Source: Faucicola sp048551375
Lineage (GTDB): Bacteria > Pseudomonadota > Gammaproteobacteria > Pseudomonadales > Moraxellaceae
NCBI RefSeq assembly: GCF_048551375.1
Contig: NZ_JBLYZJ010000022.1
Location: 1-28,667 of the forward strand
Length of the DNA: 28,667 nt
Direction of reading: 5' to 3'
How positions within the stretch are numbered: the stretch's first letter is position 1; each line of letters starts with the position of its first letter. Below are positions 7,736 through 16,154 of this stretch, in pieces. The position numbers and the translations under genes are program-made. A model generated the notes under the pieces. The model was not told the DNA's origin, searched no databases, and saw nothing but the letters and a program-made list of their open reading frames with translations.

Positions 7736-8785
7736 ATGAACGTTAGAAACTCACATGAGTTTTCAGAAATACTAGATGGTAAAACCCTACTAATAACAGG
7801 TGGTACAGGTTCATTTGGTAATACCATGATAGATGGTTTTTTAGATTCATCCCTAAAAGAAATTAGAATCTTTAGCCGAGATGAAAAAAAGCAAGAAGAT
7901 ATGCGTATCGCTTATAAAAATGATAAGTTAAACTTTGTATTGGGTGATGTTCGTAATTTTAATGATATTAACCAAGCCATGTATGGTGTTGACTTTGTAT
8001 TTCATGCGGCAGCTTTAAAGCAAGTGCCATCCTGTGAATTTTATCCGATGCAGGCAGTACAGACGAATATTTTGGGTGCGGATAATGTACTTGAAGCTTG
8101 TATCCAAAACCAAGTTAAGAGAGTAGTGGTATTAAGCACGGATAAAGCCGTACATCCTGTCAATACCATGGGCATGTCAAAAGCGATGATGGAGAAAATT
8201 ACTATTGCTAAATCACGAGACCCTAGAGTCAAAGCGATGGAAGCAGCCTATGCCATCACTCGCTATGGTAATGTGATGTGTTCAAGAGGCTCGGTGATAC
8301 CTCTATTTATTAATCAGATTAAGAAAGGCTTACCGCTCACCATCACAAACCCAAATATGACTCGTTTTATGATGTCACTGGATGAGTCTGTTGATTTGGT
8401 ATTGTTTGCTTTTACTAATGCCAATCCTGGTGATACCTTTGTCCAGAAATCACCAGCGGCTACTATTGGTGTATTGGCAGAAGCATTAAAACAGTTATTT
8501 AACTCTGATAGTGAAATCCAAATCATCGGCTCTCGACATGGTGAAAAAATGCACGAAACGCTGTGTTCAAAACAAGAAATGTCAAAAGCTGAAGATATGG
8601 GAAATTTTTTTCGTATTCCTGCAGATTTGCATGATTTGAACTATGCCAAATATGTGAGAGAAGATAAAGGTGTTGAATTTGCGGATGAGTATAATTCTCA
8701 TAACACAAGATTGTTAAATGTTGAAGAGTTAAAAGAACTTTTGATGAGCTTAGAGTTCGTTAGAGATGAGATAAGATGTAATTAG
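7736..8785 (+). CDS. fnlA: FnlA/CapE/WbjB-type UDP-GlcNAc 4,6-dehydratase/5-epimerase
   Basis: From the ATG at 7736 the protein has 349 residues. It is an extended SDR with GGTGSFG (22-28), IFSRDEKKQEDMR (about 45-57), HAAALKQVPSCEFYP (about 90-104) and STDKAVHP (134-141), then M145 and K149 in place of the YxxxK pair. This set is characteristic of FnlA/CapE/WbjB, which starts UDP-L-FucNAc synthesis by dehydration and C5 epimerisation of UDP-GlcNAc. The same frame also opens at an ATG overlapping the previous stop (7691). The 7736 ATG has an AGAGG ribosome site five bases before it and gives the usual family length. The partner enzymes FnlB (reductase) and FnlC (2-epimerase) are not recognisable in this locus. 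Confidence 0.87.
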   Translation: MNVRNSHEFSEILDGKTLLITGGTGSFGNTMIDGFLDSSLKEIRIFSRDEKKQEDMRIAYKNDKLNFVLGDVRNFNDINQAMYGVDFVFHAAALKQVPSCEFYPMQAVQTNILGADNVLEACIQNQVKRVVVLSTDKAVHPVNTMGMSKAMMEKITIAKSRDPRVKAMEAAYAITRYGNVMCSRGSVIPLFINQIKKGLPLTITNPNMTRFMMSLDESVDLVLFAFTNANPGDTFVQKSPAATIGVLAEALKQLFNSDSEIQIIGSRHGEKMHETLCSKQEMSKAEDMGNFFRIPADLHDLNYAKYVREDKGVEFADEYNSHNTRLLNVEELKELLMSLEFVRDEIRCN

Positions 8786-8818
8786 ATTTGTTTTGAACAC
8801 TAAGGTTGTAGTCATTAA

Positions 8819-10075
8819 ATGAAAAAACAAATTGCACAAAATGTTTTTTGGCTTATTTGTGAAAAAATAATCACAATCATCTTGGTTTTTTATGTTGAAG
8901 GGGTTATCTCAGGCTTATTATCAAAAGCAGACTATGGTAAATGGATTTATAGTATTAATTTAGTATTATTATTAGGGTCATTAAGCTTAATTGTTGGGGC
9001 TGAGGTGTTAGTACCAACACTAAGTAAGTATAAAAAAATAAGCCAAGAAATAATTTTTGATACATTTATTATTAGATTTTTTTTTGGTCTATTAGCTTAT
9101 GTAGCTACAATTTGTTACAGTAACTTTTTTATTGATGATACAGTATTGCAAGGATTTTTGAACATCTTGGCTTTAGTGTTGTTATTTAATGAGTCTTTTG
9201 GTGTTGTTACAGGATATTTTCAGTCAAAGGTTAATATTTTCCCAGTTACTATTGTTAGGCTAATAGGTTTAGGTTTTAGAGCGTTAATAGTAACTATTAT
9301 TCTAAAGTTTGGATTAGAGGTGTCATTCATTCCTTGGGCAAGAGTGGCAGAAACAATAGTAAGTGCTATTGGTTTGTTTTTACTATATTATTTTTACCGA
9401 GGCAATCTTTTTTCTAAATTCTCAAAGAGTATTGCAAAGATTTTATTTTTTCGAGGGCTTTTTTTATGGCCCTCTCTAATGATGATGTATTTTTTTCAAA
9501 GAATTGATAGATTCTTTGTTGAACATTACTTAGGATTTGACTATTTAGCAGTGTATGGTATTAGTATTCAAATCATCGAACAAGCAACCTTATTATTCGC
9601 AATGGTGATTCAATCAATTGCTCCCATATTTATTTACCAAAGGGTGAATAGTAAAGATAGATTGAATAAATTGGGTATAATTACTATTTTAATGTTAGTA
9701 TTATCTGTTGTATCTATAATTATGGGATACTTTATGATACCTTTATTTGTGGATATAGTATATGGTGAAAAGTATTTCGGAGCTATATCAATCACTATTG
9801 GTTTATTACCAAGTTTAATTTTTTATAGTATAGATATGGTATTGACTCAATATTTCTATGCTGAAAACTTAGGTGGTAAGCTGATTTATAAATGGATTCT
9901 GATGGCTTTAATAACTTGTTTAAGTTATTGGGGGGGTCTAGGGATATTAGGTGTTAAGTCAGCAGCATTAATATTTAATATTAACTATATTATTATGTTA
10001 GTAATCACGTTGATATTATTTAAAAAGTATATTTATAAGACCAAAAATATCACCAAATGCTCCTTCACAAATTAA
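8819..10075 (+). CDS. wzx: Wzx-type oligosaccharide flippase
   Basis: The protein has 418 residues and is highly hydrophobic, with about 10-12 predicted membrane helices along its whole length. It has the basic N-terminal opening of the polysaccharide transport (PST/MOP) superfamily (MKKQIAQNVFWLICEKI). It also has the positively charged short loops of that family, such as FFQRIDRFFVEHYLGF (about 223-238). In the Wzx/Wzy pathway it moves the undecaprenyl-linked repeat unit from cytoplasm to periplasm. The gene is much richer in A and T than wza-wzc and has many ATA and TTA codons, consistent with a swapped-in serotype module. The next gene begins about 10 bases downstream. Assignment as Wzx rather than another MOP transporter rests on context. 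Confidence 0.85.
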   Translation: MKKQIAQNVFWLICEKIITIILVFYVEGVISGLLSKADYGKWIYSINLVLLLGSLSLIVGAEVLVPTLSKYKKISQEIIFDTFIIRFFFGLLAYVATICYSNFFIDDTVLQGFLNILALVLLFNESFGVVTGYFQSKVNIFPVTIVRLIGLGFRALIVTIILKFGLEVSFIPWARVAETIVSAIGLFLLYYFYRGNLFSKFSKSIAKILFFRGLFLWPSLMMMYFFQRIDRFFVEHYLGFDYLAVYGISIQIIEQATLLFAMVIQSIAPIFIYQRVNSKDRLNKLGIITILMLVLSVVSIIMGYFMIPLFVDIVYGEKYFGAISITIGLLPSLIFYSIDMVLTQYFYAENLGGKLIYKWILMALITCLSYWGGLGILGVKSAALIFNINYIIMLVITLILFKKYIYKTKNITKCSFTN

Positions 10076-10085
10076 AGGTATGTAT

Positions 10086-10979
10086 ATGCAACTTTCTATC
10101 ATAACAGCCACTTACAATAGAGCTTACTGCTTAGATAATATTTACCAAAGCATCCTTAGAAATAAATATCACGAGGAGATAGAGTGGATATTAGTTGATG
10201 ACGGATCTTCTGATAATACTAGAGAACTTGCAAACAAGTGGATAAAAGAAGATAAAATTAATTTCAGATTTTATACTAAACCTAATGGTGGAAAAACGAG
10301 AGCCATAAAACTTGGGTTCGATAATAATCCAAAGGGTAAATATACTTTTGTATTAGATTCTGATGATTATCTAGCTGATAATGCCATTGAGATTATTTTA
10401 GATAATTTGAAAAATTTGGACGAGAAGTATATTGGTATATTAGGATTGAAAGCCTTTACAAATGGAAAGGTGGTCGGAGATAAATTTAATAATCATGAAT
10501 CCAACTACATAAATCTTTACTTTGGTAAGAATGCCATTAATTCAGATAAATTATTTATTATAAGAACTGATATTTATAAAAAGAGCTATGAACTCCCTTT
10601 AAATAATGAAAAGTTTATGCCAGATAATATTCCTTATATCAACGCAAACTCTGAAGGTTATTATAGACTAATTAATGAGATTTTGTATTATGGCGAATAT
10701 TTAGATGATGGTATGACAAATAATGTCTTTAAGATGGCTATGAATAACATCAATTGTTACATATATGAGAAGAAAAGATTGCAGGCAGAAAAACTATCCC
10801 CAAAATTCACAATTTTAAATACAGTGAAATATATACATTATTCTATTTTGGCCAAAAAGAATCTTATCGAGATTGTTAAGCAGTCAAATCAAAAGAAATT
10901 GACATTATTATTATATCTTCCAGTTGGGGTAGGGCTATATCCTTATAGAAAAAAGATGTTAAAAACTATCAAAGATTAG
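10086..10979 (+). CDS. GT2 family glycosyltransferase
   Basis: The protein has 297 residues from the ATG at 10086. It has a GT-A fold: the N-terminal LSIITATYNRAYCL (3-16), a nucleotide-binding VDDGSSDNT (about 38-46), GGKTRA (about 68-73) and the metal-binding acidic motif DSDD (about 93-96). The rest is a variable acceptor region ending in a basic tail (YPYRKKMLKTIKD). It would add one sugar to the lipid-linked repeat unit on the cytoplasmic side. An ATG also lies at 10080, but the AAAGG site (10074-10078) is one base from it and seven from 10086, so 10086 is preferred. Donor and acceptor sugars cannot be read from the sequence. Confidence 0.86.
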   Translation: MQLSIITATYNRAYCLDNIYQSILRNKYHEEIEWILVDDGSSDNTRELANKWIKEDKINFRFYTKPNGGKTRAIKLGFDNNPKGKYTFVLDSDDYLADNAIEIILDNLKNLDEKYIGILGLKAFTNGKVVGDKFNNHESNYINLYFGKNAINSDKLFIIRTDIYKKSYELPLNNEKFMPDNIPYINANSEGYYRLINEILYYGEYLDDGMTNNVFKMAMNNINCYIYEKKRLQAEKLSPKFTILNTVKYIHYSILAKKNLIEIVKQSNQKKLTLLLYLPVGVGLYPYRKKMLKTIKD

Positions 10980-11211
10980 GGCTGTTGAATATTCGTAATT
11001 TAAAGTCTTCATATGCAAGCTAGAACTTGATTTACACTTATCTGTAAGTTTTGATGTAAAATTAATTACCAGCTAAATAAAATGCAAAATATTAATGTAG
11101 TGTGAGTTAGGGAAGCATGACTCGCAAAATATAACATATGTTTAATTTTTTCAAGTAATTATGTAATTTTAGGTTGTAAATCAAGAAATTATGATTTTAA
11201 GAGGCTAATAA

Positions 11212-11259
11212 ATGAATATGCAAGGCATTCTAATAACTTCATTAGATAAAATGCGGTAA
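11212..11259 (+). CDS. Possible 15-codon upstream reading frame before wzy
   Basis: An ATG at 11212 follows a strong ribosome site, AAGAGG (11199-11204), at 7-base spacing. It opens a 15-residue frame, MNMQGILITSLDKMR, ending with TAA at 11257-11259. The GTG start of wzy begins five bases later in another frame and has no good ribosome site of its own. The arrangement suggests translational coupling: ribosomes finishing the short frame could reinitiate at wzy. It could instead be the remnant start of a lost gene. Expression is not shown by the sequence. Confidence 0.35.
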   Translation: MNMQGILITSLDKMR

Positions 11260-11264
11260 TTACT

Positions 11265-12239
11265 GTGAAAAATTTTAAAAAATACTTTAGTCAAATGTTG
11301 TTGTTAAGTCCATTTATGATGGGTTATATGATAGTGTTTATGATGACTATGTTTATTGCATTAGATAGAGATAATTATCTATTTATGATGCAGTATCCAT
11401 TTGAAGGGCGTGAAGAACCATTAATTCATATTATATCATATTTATTAGGTTTCCTAAATAATTTACCTAGCCTTAAATTGGTATTATTACAAATATTTTT
11501 TACAACACTCCTGTTGCTTGTAATTATTAAAAATGAGGGGATAGGGCGAAATTCAAATTTTTTAAAAGTTATTATTAGTTTTCTACTTTTTATCAGTGTT
11601 TTTTCAAATATGCTATCTGTTCAGCTTAGAATAGGGTATGCAACAATAATATTCATTTTTATCTCATTATTTCTTGATAAAGAACCTAAATTAAGAAATA
11701 TACCATACTATCTGCTACCCTGTTTAATGCATATGGGAGCTGTTCCTGTAGTGATTGCTTACTATACTATTAATTTTTTAAAGATTAATAGCTATAAAAA
11801 GTTTGTAATTGTATTCCTTCTATCAATAGGTATAATGACATTGGGGGTAAAATTTTTACCTGAAATAATGACTCAGATTGGGATTAACGGATATTATAAT
11901 GATTATTTAGAAACGGAGGGTGATTTTGGTAGAGCTTTTCCATTTACTATGTTTTTTTATTTTGTCTTAATATTGATATCATTATTTAAGTTTGAGTCTT
12001 TTAAGTTCGATCAATCTTATTATTTCAGCTTGTTCGGTTTAGTATTGGTATATAATGCAATAATTTTGAAGTTGTATGTATCATTTAAAATGTTAGTACC
12101 CTTCTCAGCCTTTTTTACCATTTACCTGTTTAATGCAATAAATATTAATAATCAGTATACAAAAGCAGGGACTATCATTTTAATAATGTTATTAATACCT
12201 TTAAGTTTTTTTATGTTGATAACTCAAGCAGGATTATAA
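11265..12239 (+). CDS. wzy: EpsG-type Wzy polysaccharide polymerase
   Basis: The protein has 324 residues and is almost entirely hydrophobic, with about 8-10 membrane helices. EpsG-family traits are an early RDNYLFMMQYPF segment (about 35-46), EPLIHIISYLLG (about 51-62), a basic QLRIGYA after a helix (about 120-126) and a LMHMGAVPVV block carrying the family His (about 154-163). In the Wzx/Wzy pathway the polymerase joins repeat units at the periplasmic face. It starts with GTG in a 285-base gap after the GT2 gene. It is tightly linked to the next gene (stop at 12239, start at 12241). Polymerases diverge quickly, so the call rests on hydropathy, weak motifs and its place beside wzx and the glycosyltransferases. 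Confidence 0.75.
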   Translation: MKNFKKYFSQMLLLSPFMMGYMIVFMMTMFIALDRDNYLFMMQYPFEGREEPLIHIISYLLGFLNNLPSLKLVLLQIFFTTLLLLVIIKNEGIGRNSNFLKVIISFLLFISVFSNMLSVQLRIGYATIIFIFISLFLDKEPKLRNIPYYLLPCLMHMGAVPVVIAYYTINFLKINSYKKFVIVFLLSIGIMTLGVKFLPEIMTQIGINGYYNDYLETEGDFGRAFPFTMFFYFVLILISLFKFESFKFDQSYYFSLFGLVLVYNAIILKLYVSFKMLVPFSAFFTIYLFNAININNQYTKAGTIILIMLLIPLSFFMLITQAGL

Positions 12240-12240
12240 A

Positions 12241-13302
12241 GTGAAAATATTATACATTATTACTGGGCTTGGTATGGGTGGTGCAGAACGTGTAGTGTGT
12301 GACCTTGCTGACCAAATGATACTACGAGGGCATCAAGTCAAAATCGTTTATTTAACAGGAGAGTCGATTACTAAGCCAAAATCTAACGAAATTGAAGTTG
12401 TTTATTTAGGCTTGAATAGTGCAAAAGACTGTGTTAAAGCATCTTTAAAATATAGAAAGCTCATTGCAAAATTTCATCCTGATATTATTCATGCTCATAT
12501 GGTTCATGCTAATATTTTTGCAAGATTAAATAGAATCGGTGTAGACGTACCCAAGTTAATTTGTACTGCCCATAATTCAAATGAAGGTGGTAAGTTACGT
12601 ATGTTAGCTTATCATTATACTAACTTCCTATCTGATAAAAATACAAATGTCAGTAACGAAGCAACAGAATCATTAATTAATAAAGGTGCATTTAATAAAC
12701 ATAATGTTATAACCGTATATAACGGTGTCGATCTCGAGAATTTTAAACATCTTACAAGCGATGATTGTAAAAAAAGTAATGAAAAAATATTTTTATCTGT
12801 TGGTAGGTTTAATCAACAAAAAGATTATCCAAATTTATTGAATTCTATATCAATAGCGAAGCTCGACAATGTTAAATATTTAATAGCAGGTGATGGTGAG
12901 CTAAGACAAGATATAGAAAAATTAACTCACAAACTGAGCTTAGAAAACAAGGTAAGCTTGCTGGGAAAAAGAAATGATATACCAGAGTTGTTAAATAATG
13001 CAGATTTTTTTGTTTTATCATCTAAACACGAGGGGTTGCCAACCGTAGTAATAGAGTCCATGGCTTGTGGCTGTTTTGTGATTGCGACAGATTGTGGTGG
13101 CACAGCCGAAATTATGGGTGATACTGGCATACTTGTACCTCCACAAGACAGTCAAGCCCTTGCGGAAGCGATGCAAAAGGCAATGAGTTTGAGAGATGAG
13201 CAAATCCAAGAAAATAATATACGAGCAAGAAAGCGAGTGGAAGAGCTGTTTTCCTTAGAAAAAAGCGTTGAAAGGTGGCTAGAGATTTATCAATCTGAAT
13301 AA
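12241..13302 (+). CDS. GT4 family glycosyltransferase
   Basis: The protein has 353 residues and a GT-B fold. The N-terminal domain opens with ILYIITGLGMGGAERV (3-18), the glycine-rich loop common to GT4 enzymes. The C-terminal nucleotide-sugar domain contains LSVGRFNQQKDYPNLL (about 185-200), IAGDGEL (about 215-221) and the E-x7-E motif from E264 to E272 in HEGLPTVVIE. It is a retaining transferase, probably membrane-associated, and adds a sugar to the growing repeat unit. It starts with GTG one base after the wzy stop, so the pair is almost certainly cotranslated. Donor and acceptor are not predictable. Confidence 0.88.
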   Translation: MKILYIITGLGMGGAERVVCDLADQMILRGHQVKIVYLTGESITKPKSNEIEVVYLGLNSAKDCVKASLKYRKLIAKFHPDIIHAHMVHANIFARLNRIGVDVPKLICTAHNSNEGGKLRMLAYHYTNFLSDKNTNVSNEATESLINKGAFNKHNVITVYNGVDLENFKHLTSDDCKKSNEKIFLSVGRFNQQKDYPNLLNSISIAKLDNVKYLIAGDGELRQDIEKLTHKLSLENKVSLLGKRNDIPELLNNADFFVLSSKHEGLPTVVIESMACGCFVIATDCGGTAEIMGDTGILVPPQDSQALAEAMQKAMSLRDEQIQENNIRARKRVEELFSLEKSVERWLEIYQSE

Positions 13303-13324
13303 ATGTATATCAAAAGGCTTCTTA

Positions 13325-14464
13325 ATGAGTAATTCTAAAAAAATCATTGTGATTGGTACAATGTCATCTTATTTATATAACTTTAGAAAAGATTTAATTA
13401 AATATTTAATTAAATTAGGACATGAAGTTTATGCTTTAACAACAGATGATGACCCTAAATATACAAGTCAAATAAAATCACTGGGAGTAACACACTATAC
13501 TTACCCTATGGATAGGGGGGGCGTTAATCCAGTAAGCGATTTTTCAAGTATCAAGAGTTTGTATAAACATATTAACGCTATAAAACCCGACGTGGTTTTT
13601 AGTTATACTACTAAGCCTGTTATCTTTGGAACAATTGCAGCAAAAATGGCTAAAGTACCAAATATTGTTGGCATGATTGAGGGGTTGGGTTACACATTTA
13701 CTGAGCAACCAATAGCTGAAACCAAAAAAACTAAACTTATTAGAGCAGTACAAGTTTTACTTTATAAAACTGCTTTGCCTTTAGCTGATAATATAATATT
13801 TTTAAATCCAGATGACCCTAAAGATTTATTAGATACCTATGATATTAGTGTAAAAAAATCCCATATTGTTGGTGGAATAGGTCTAGATATGTCTGAATAT
13901 CCATTTCAGCCCTATCAACATACAGATAAAGTAAATTTTTTGTTTATTGGTAGATTATTGAGAGAGAAAGGTATATATGAATTTATTGAAGCAGCTAAGC
14001 AAGTCAAATTGAAATATAATCATGCAAAGTTTACTGTATTAGGTAGTTTGGATACTCAAAATCCAGGTGCTTTATCAGAAATAGAGCTTAAACAACTTAT
14101 TAATACTGGTTTAATTGAATATCCAGGGCATGTCGACAATATCGCAGAATGGTTAAATAAATGTGCTGTTTTTGTGCTACCCTCATATCGTGAGGGTGTT
14201 CCTAGAAGCACACAGGAAGCGATGGCTATAGGCCGAGCAGTTATTACGACTGATGTACCAGGTTGTCGTGAGACAGTGATTGATGGTGACAATGGTTTTC
14301 TTGTGACTAAATGGAATCCAAAACCCTTGGCGGAAAAAATGATATATTTCATAGAAAACCCCACACAGATTATAAAAATGGGTGAACGTAGTCATGAGAT
14401 TGCAAAAGAGAAATTTGATGTAAATACTGTTAATCAAAAACTTGCAAATATTATTCTTTCTTAA
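13325..14464 (+). CDS. GT4 family glycosyltransferase (PglA-like)
   Basis: The protein has 379 residues and a GT-B fold. The N-terminal region has IVIGTMSSYLYNFRKDLI (8-25), the form seen in GT4 enzymes that act on the first sugar after the primer. KPDVVFSYTTKPVIFG (about 87-102) and an IEGLGYTF segment (about 118-125) follow. The C-terminal domain has FLFIGRLLREKGIYEFI (about 205-221) and E-x7-E from E290 to E298 (REGVPRSTQE). Its place directly before the reductase and the phosphoglycosyl transferase is common in Wzy-type loci. It suggests that this enzyme adds the second residue, which is inference. The ribosome site is weak (AGG about 10 bases upstream of ATG). Confidence 0.88.
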   Translation: MSNSKKIIVIGTMSSYLYNFRKDLIKYLIKLGHEVYALTTDDDPKYTSQIKSLGVTHYTYPMDRGGVNPVSDFSSIKSLYKHINAIKPDVVFSYTTKPVIFGTIAAKMAKVPNIVGMIEGLGYTFTEQPIAETKKTKLIRAVQVLLYKTALPLADNIIFLNPDDPKDLLDTYDISVKKSHIVGGIGLDMSEYPFQPYQHTDKVNFLFIGRLLREKGIYEFIEAAKQVKLKYNHAKFTVLGSLDTQNPGALSEIELKQLINTGLIEYPGHVDNIAEWLNKCAVFVLPSYREGVPRSTQEAMAIGRAVITTDVPGCRETVIDGDNGFLVTKWNPKPLAEKMIYFIENPTQIIKMGERSHEIAKEKFDVNTVNQKLANIILS

Positions 14465-14477
14465 ATTGAGGGATGTA

Positions 14478-15416
14478 ATGAAAATTTTAGTTACAGGAGC
14501 AAATGGCTTTTTGGGGAAAGAGGTGGTTATATTCCTTTCTTCAAAAGAAGAGGTTATTGCTTGCACTCGTCATAGTAGATATGGCCTTGATGTGGAACAT
14601 CGTCAGCTAACTAATTTTACTGATGCAAAAGAGTGTAATCGTGTATTACATGATATTGATATAGTTATCCATTGTGCAGGTTTAGCGCATGTGCATAGCA
14701 CTGATGATGTAAAAGATGATTTTTATAAAGCTAATGTCCAATCAACCAAAGTGTTGGCAGAGCAAGCATTAGCAAATAATGTAAAGAAATTTATATTTAT
14801 TAGTTCAATTGGTGTTAATGGTAATAAAACAGAAGGTCAGCCATTTACAGAGTTGCATACTACAAATCCAATCAATGAGTATGCTCTATCAAAACTTAAA
14901 GCTGAACAAGCTCTTTATCAAATTTTTGAAAAAACAACAACTGATTTAATTATTCTAAGACCACCATTAATCTATGCTGGTAATGCTCCAGGTAATTTTA
15001 ATAAATTATTAAAGATTGTAAGTTTAGGTGTGCCTTTACCATTTTTATTATTAAATAACAAAAGAACTATGATTGGGCTAGAAAACTTATTGGGGTTGAT
15101 TGAAAAGTGTATTGATTATCAGAAGCCAATCAAAGCTACATTTGTTATTGGAGATGATGAATCAGTATCTACAAAGCAAATCTTACTTAATCTTGGCAAA
15201 GGTATGGATAAGACAGTTAAATTATTGCCTTTTCCGAAGCTTCTAGCTAGAGTTGGTGCAAAAATTTTTGGTCAACATAAATTATATGAACAGCTGTTTT
15301 GTGATTTAGAAATTGATAATTCAAAGATCAAAACTACTTTAAATTGGCAACCAGAATTTACTACTAATAAACTGCTAATTAAATCTGCTCAAGAGTATAA
15401 GAGAAATTTATTATGA
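14478..15416 (+). CDS. WbpV/WreQ-like NAD-dependent sugar reductase or epimerase
   Basis: From the ATG at 14478 the protein has 312 residues. It is an extended SDR with the nucleotide motif GANGFLG (7-13), HCAGLAH (about 65-71), an SSIG block (about 109-112) and the catalytic pair Y135/K139 (YALSK). RPPLIYAG (about 156-163) and NKRTMIGLENL (about 187-197) match the branch that includes WbpV, WreQ and Gne-like enzymes. It probably reduces the 4-keto product of the WbpM-type enzyme to UDP-QuiNAc or UDP-FucNAc; a 4-epimerase role is the alternative. The frame extends upstream to 14442, but 14478 has GAGGGA just before it and begins directly at the Rossmann strand. It overlaps the next start by four bases (ATGA). 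Confidence 0.82.
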   Translation: MKILVTGANGFLGKEVVIFLSSKEEVIACTRHSRYGLDVEHRQLTNFTDAKECNRVLHDIDIVIHCAGLAHVHSTDDVKDDFYKANVQSTKVLAEQALANNVKKFIFISSIGVNGNKTEGQPFTELHTTNPINEYALSKLKAEQALYQIFEKTTTDLIILRPPLIYAGNAPGNFNKLLKIVSLGVPLPFLLLNNKRTMIGLENLLGLIEKCIDYQKPIKATFVIGDDESVSTKQILLNLGKGMDKTVKLLPFPKLLARVGAKIFGQHKLYEQLFCDLEIDNSKIKTTLNWQPEFTTNKLLIKSAQEYKRNLL

Positions 15417-15973
15417 TTCGACTCCTAGATTTTTTATTCGCCTTGATTGGCTTGATAGTATCACTACCGTTGTTGGTCATTGTATTGGTCATTGGCTTTT
15501 TTGATACAGGTTCACCCTTATTTATCCAAGAACGAGTGGGTAAAAATAAAAAACCATTCAAACTTATTAAATTCCGTACCATGAAAGTTGCGACCCAATC
15601 GGTGGCTAGCCACTTGGTTGATGGCTCTGCTATTACGAAGATGGGTAAATTTTTACGTAAAAGCAAACTTGATGAATTACCACAGCTAATCAATGTATTA
15701 AAAGGTGATATGAGTTTTGTAGGACCTCGTCCCAATTTGTTTAACCAAGAAGAGCTGATACAAGAGCGTGATAAGCTTGGTGTGTATGATGTTAAGCCAG
15801 GTATCACAGGTTTGGCTCAGATCAATAATATTGATATGTCAACACCTAAGCTACTGGCAGCAACAGATAAAAAAATGCTAGATAATCTGTCACTAAAGAA
15901 ATATTTTGGCTATATTATTAGTACCGCATTGGGTAAAGGTAGTGGTGATGCCGTAAAATTACAAACCGCTTAA
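15413..15973 (+). CDS. Small PglC/WcaJ-type phosphoglycosyl transferase
   Basis: The protein has 186 residues, the size of the minimal monotopic phosphoglycosyl transferases. It has one N-terminal hydrophobic helix (about 8-30) and SPLFIQERVGKNKKPFKLIKFRTM (34-57), the core opening of the bacterial sugar transferase family. The catalytic Asp-Glu pair is D87/E88 (KLDELPQL), followed by GPRP (104-107) and PGITGLAQI (about 138-146). It moves a sugar-1-phosphate from UDP-sugar to undecaprenyl phosphate and so starts the repeat unit. Fused 4-bp overlap with the reductase gene suggests the primer is the reductase product, QuiNAc or FucNAc (inference). It is the last gene of the run before the terminator at 16057. 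Confidence 0.9.
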   Translation: MIRLLDFLFALIGLIVSLPLLVIVLVIGFFDTGSPLFIQERVGKNKKPFKLIKFRTMKVATQSVASHLVDGSAITKMGKFLRKSKLDELPQLINVLKGDMSFVGPRPNLFNQEELIQERDKLGVYDVKPGITGLAQINNIDMSTPKLLAATDKKMLDNLSLKKYFGYIISTALGKGSGDAVKLQTA

Positions 15974-16056
15974 ATGATAATGGAAGTATAACTGATATCA
16001 TTTAAAGAGATTATCAACGTTTTTGCTACGAAAACATCCTATAATTTTTTGATAAA

Positions 16057-16092
16057 AAGGGCATAATAGCAACTATTATGCTCTTATTTTTT
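16057..16092 (+). terminator. Terminator of the polysaccharide gene run
   Basis: A perfect 9-bp stem GCATAATAG/CTATTATGC (16061-16069 and 16073-16081), extended by AAGG pairing with CTCTT through one wobble, is followed by TATTTTTT. It lies 84 bases after the phosphoglycosyl transferase gene and separates the main run from wzi. Confidence 0.8.
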
Positions 16093-16154
16093 GCCAGTGG
16101 GTATGTCGATATCTGTGTCAAATTTGATAAATTTTTAATTTAGTGAGATTTATT

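Noticed and set aside
14056..14566. Open frames on the minus strand inside the GT4 and reductase genes
   Set aside because: They are antisense to clear coding genes, show no family motifs and have no ribosome sites.
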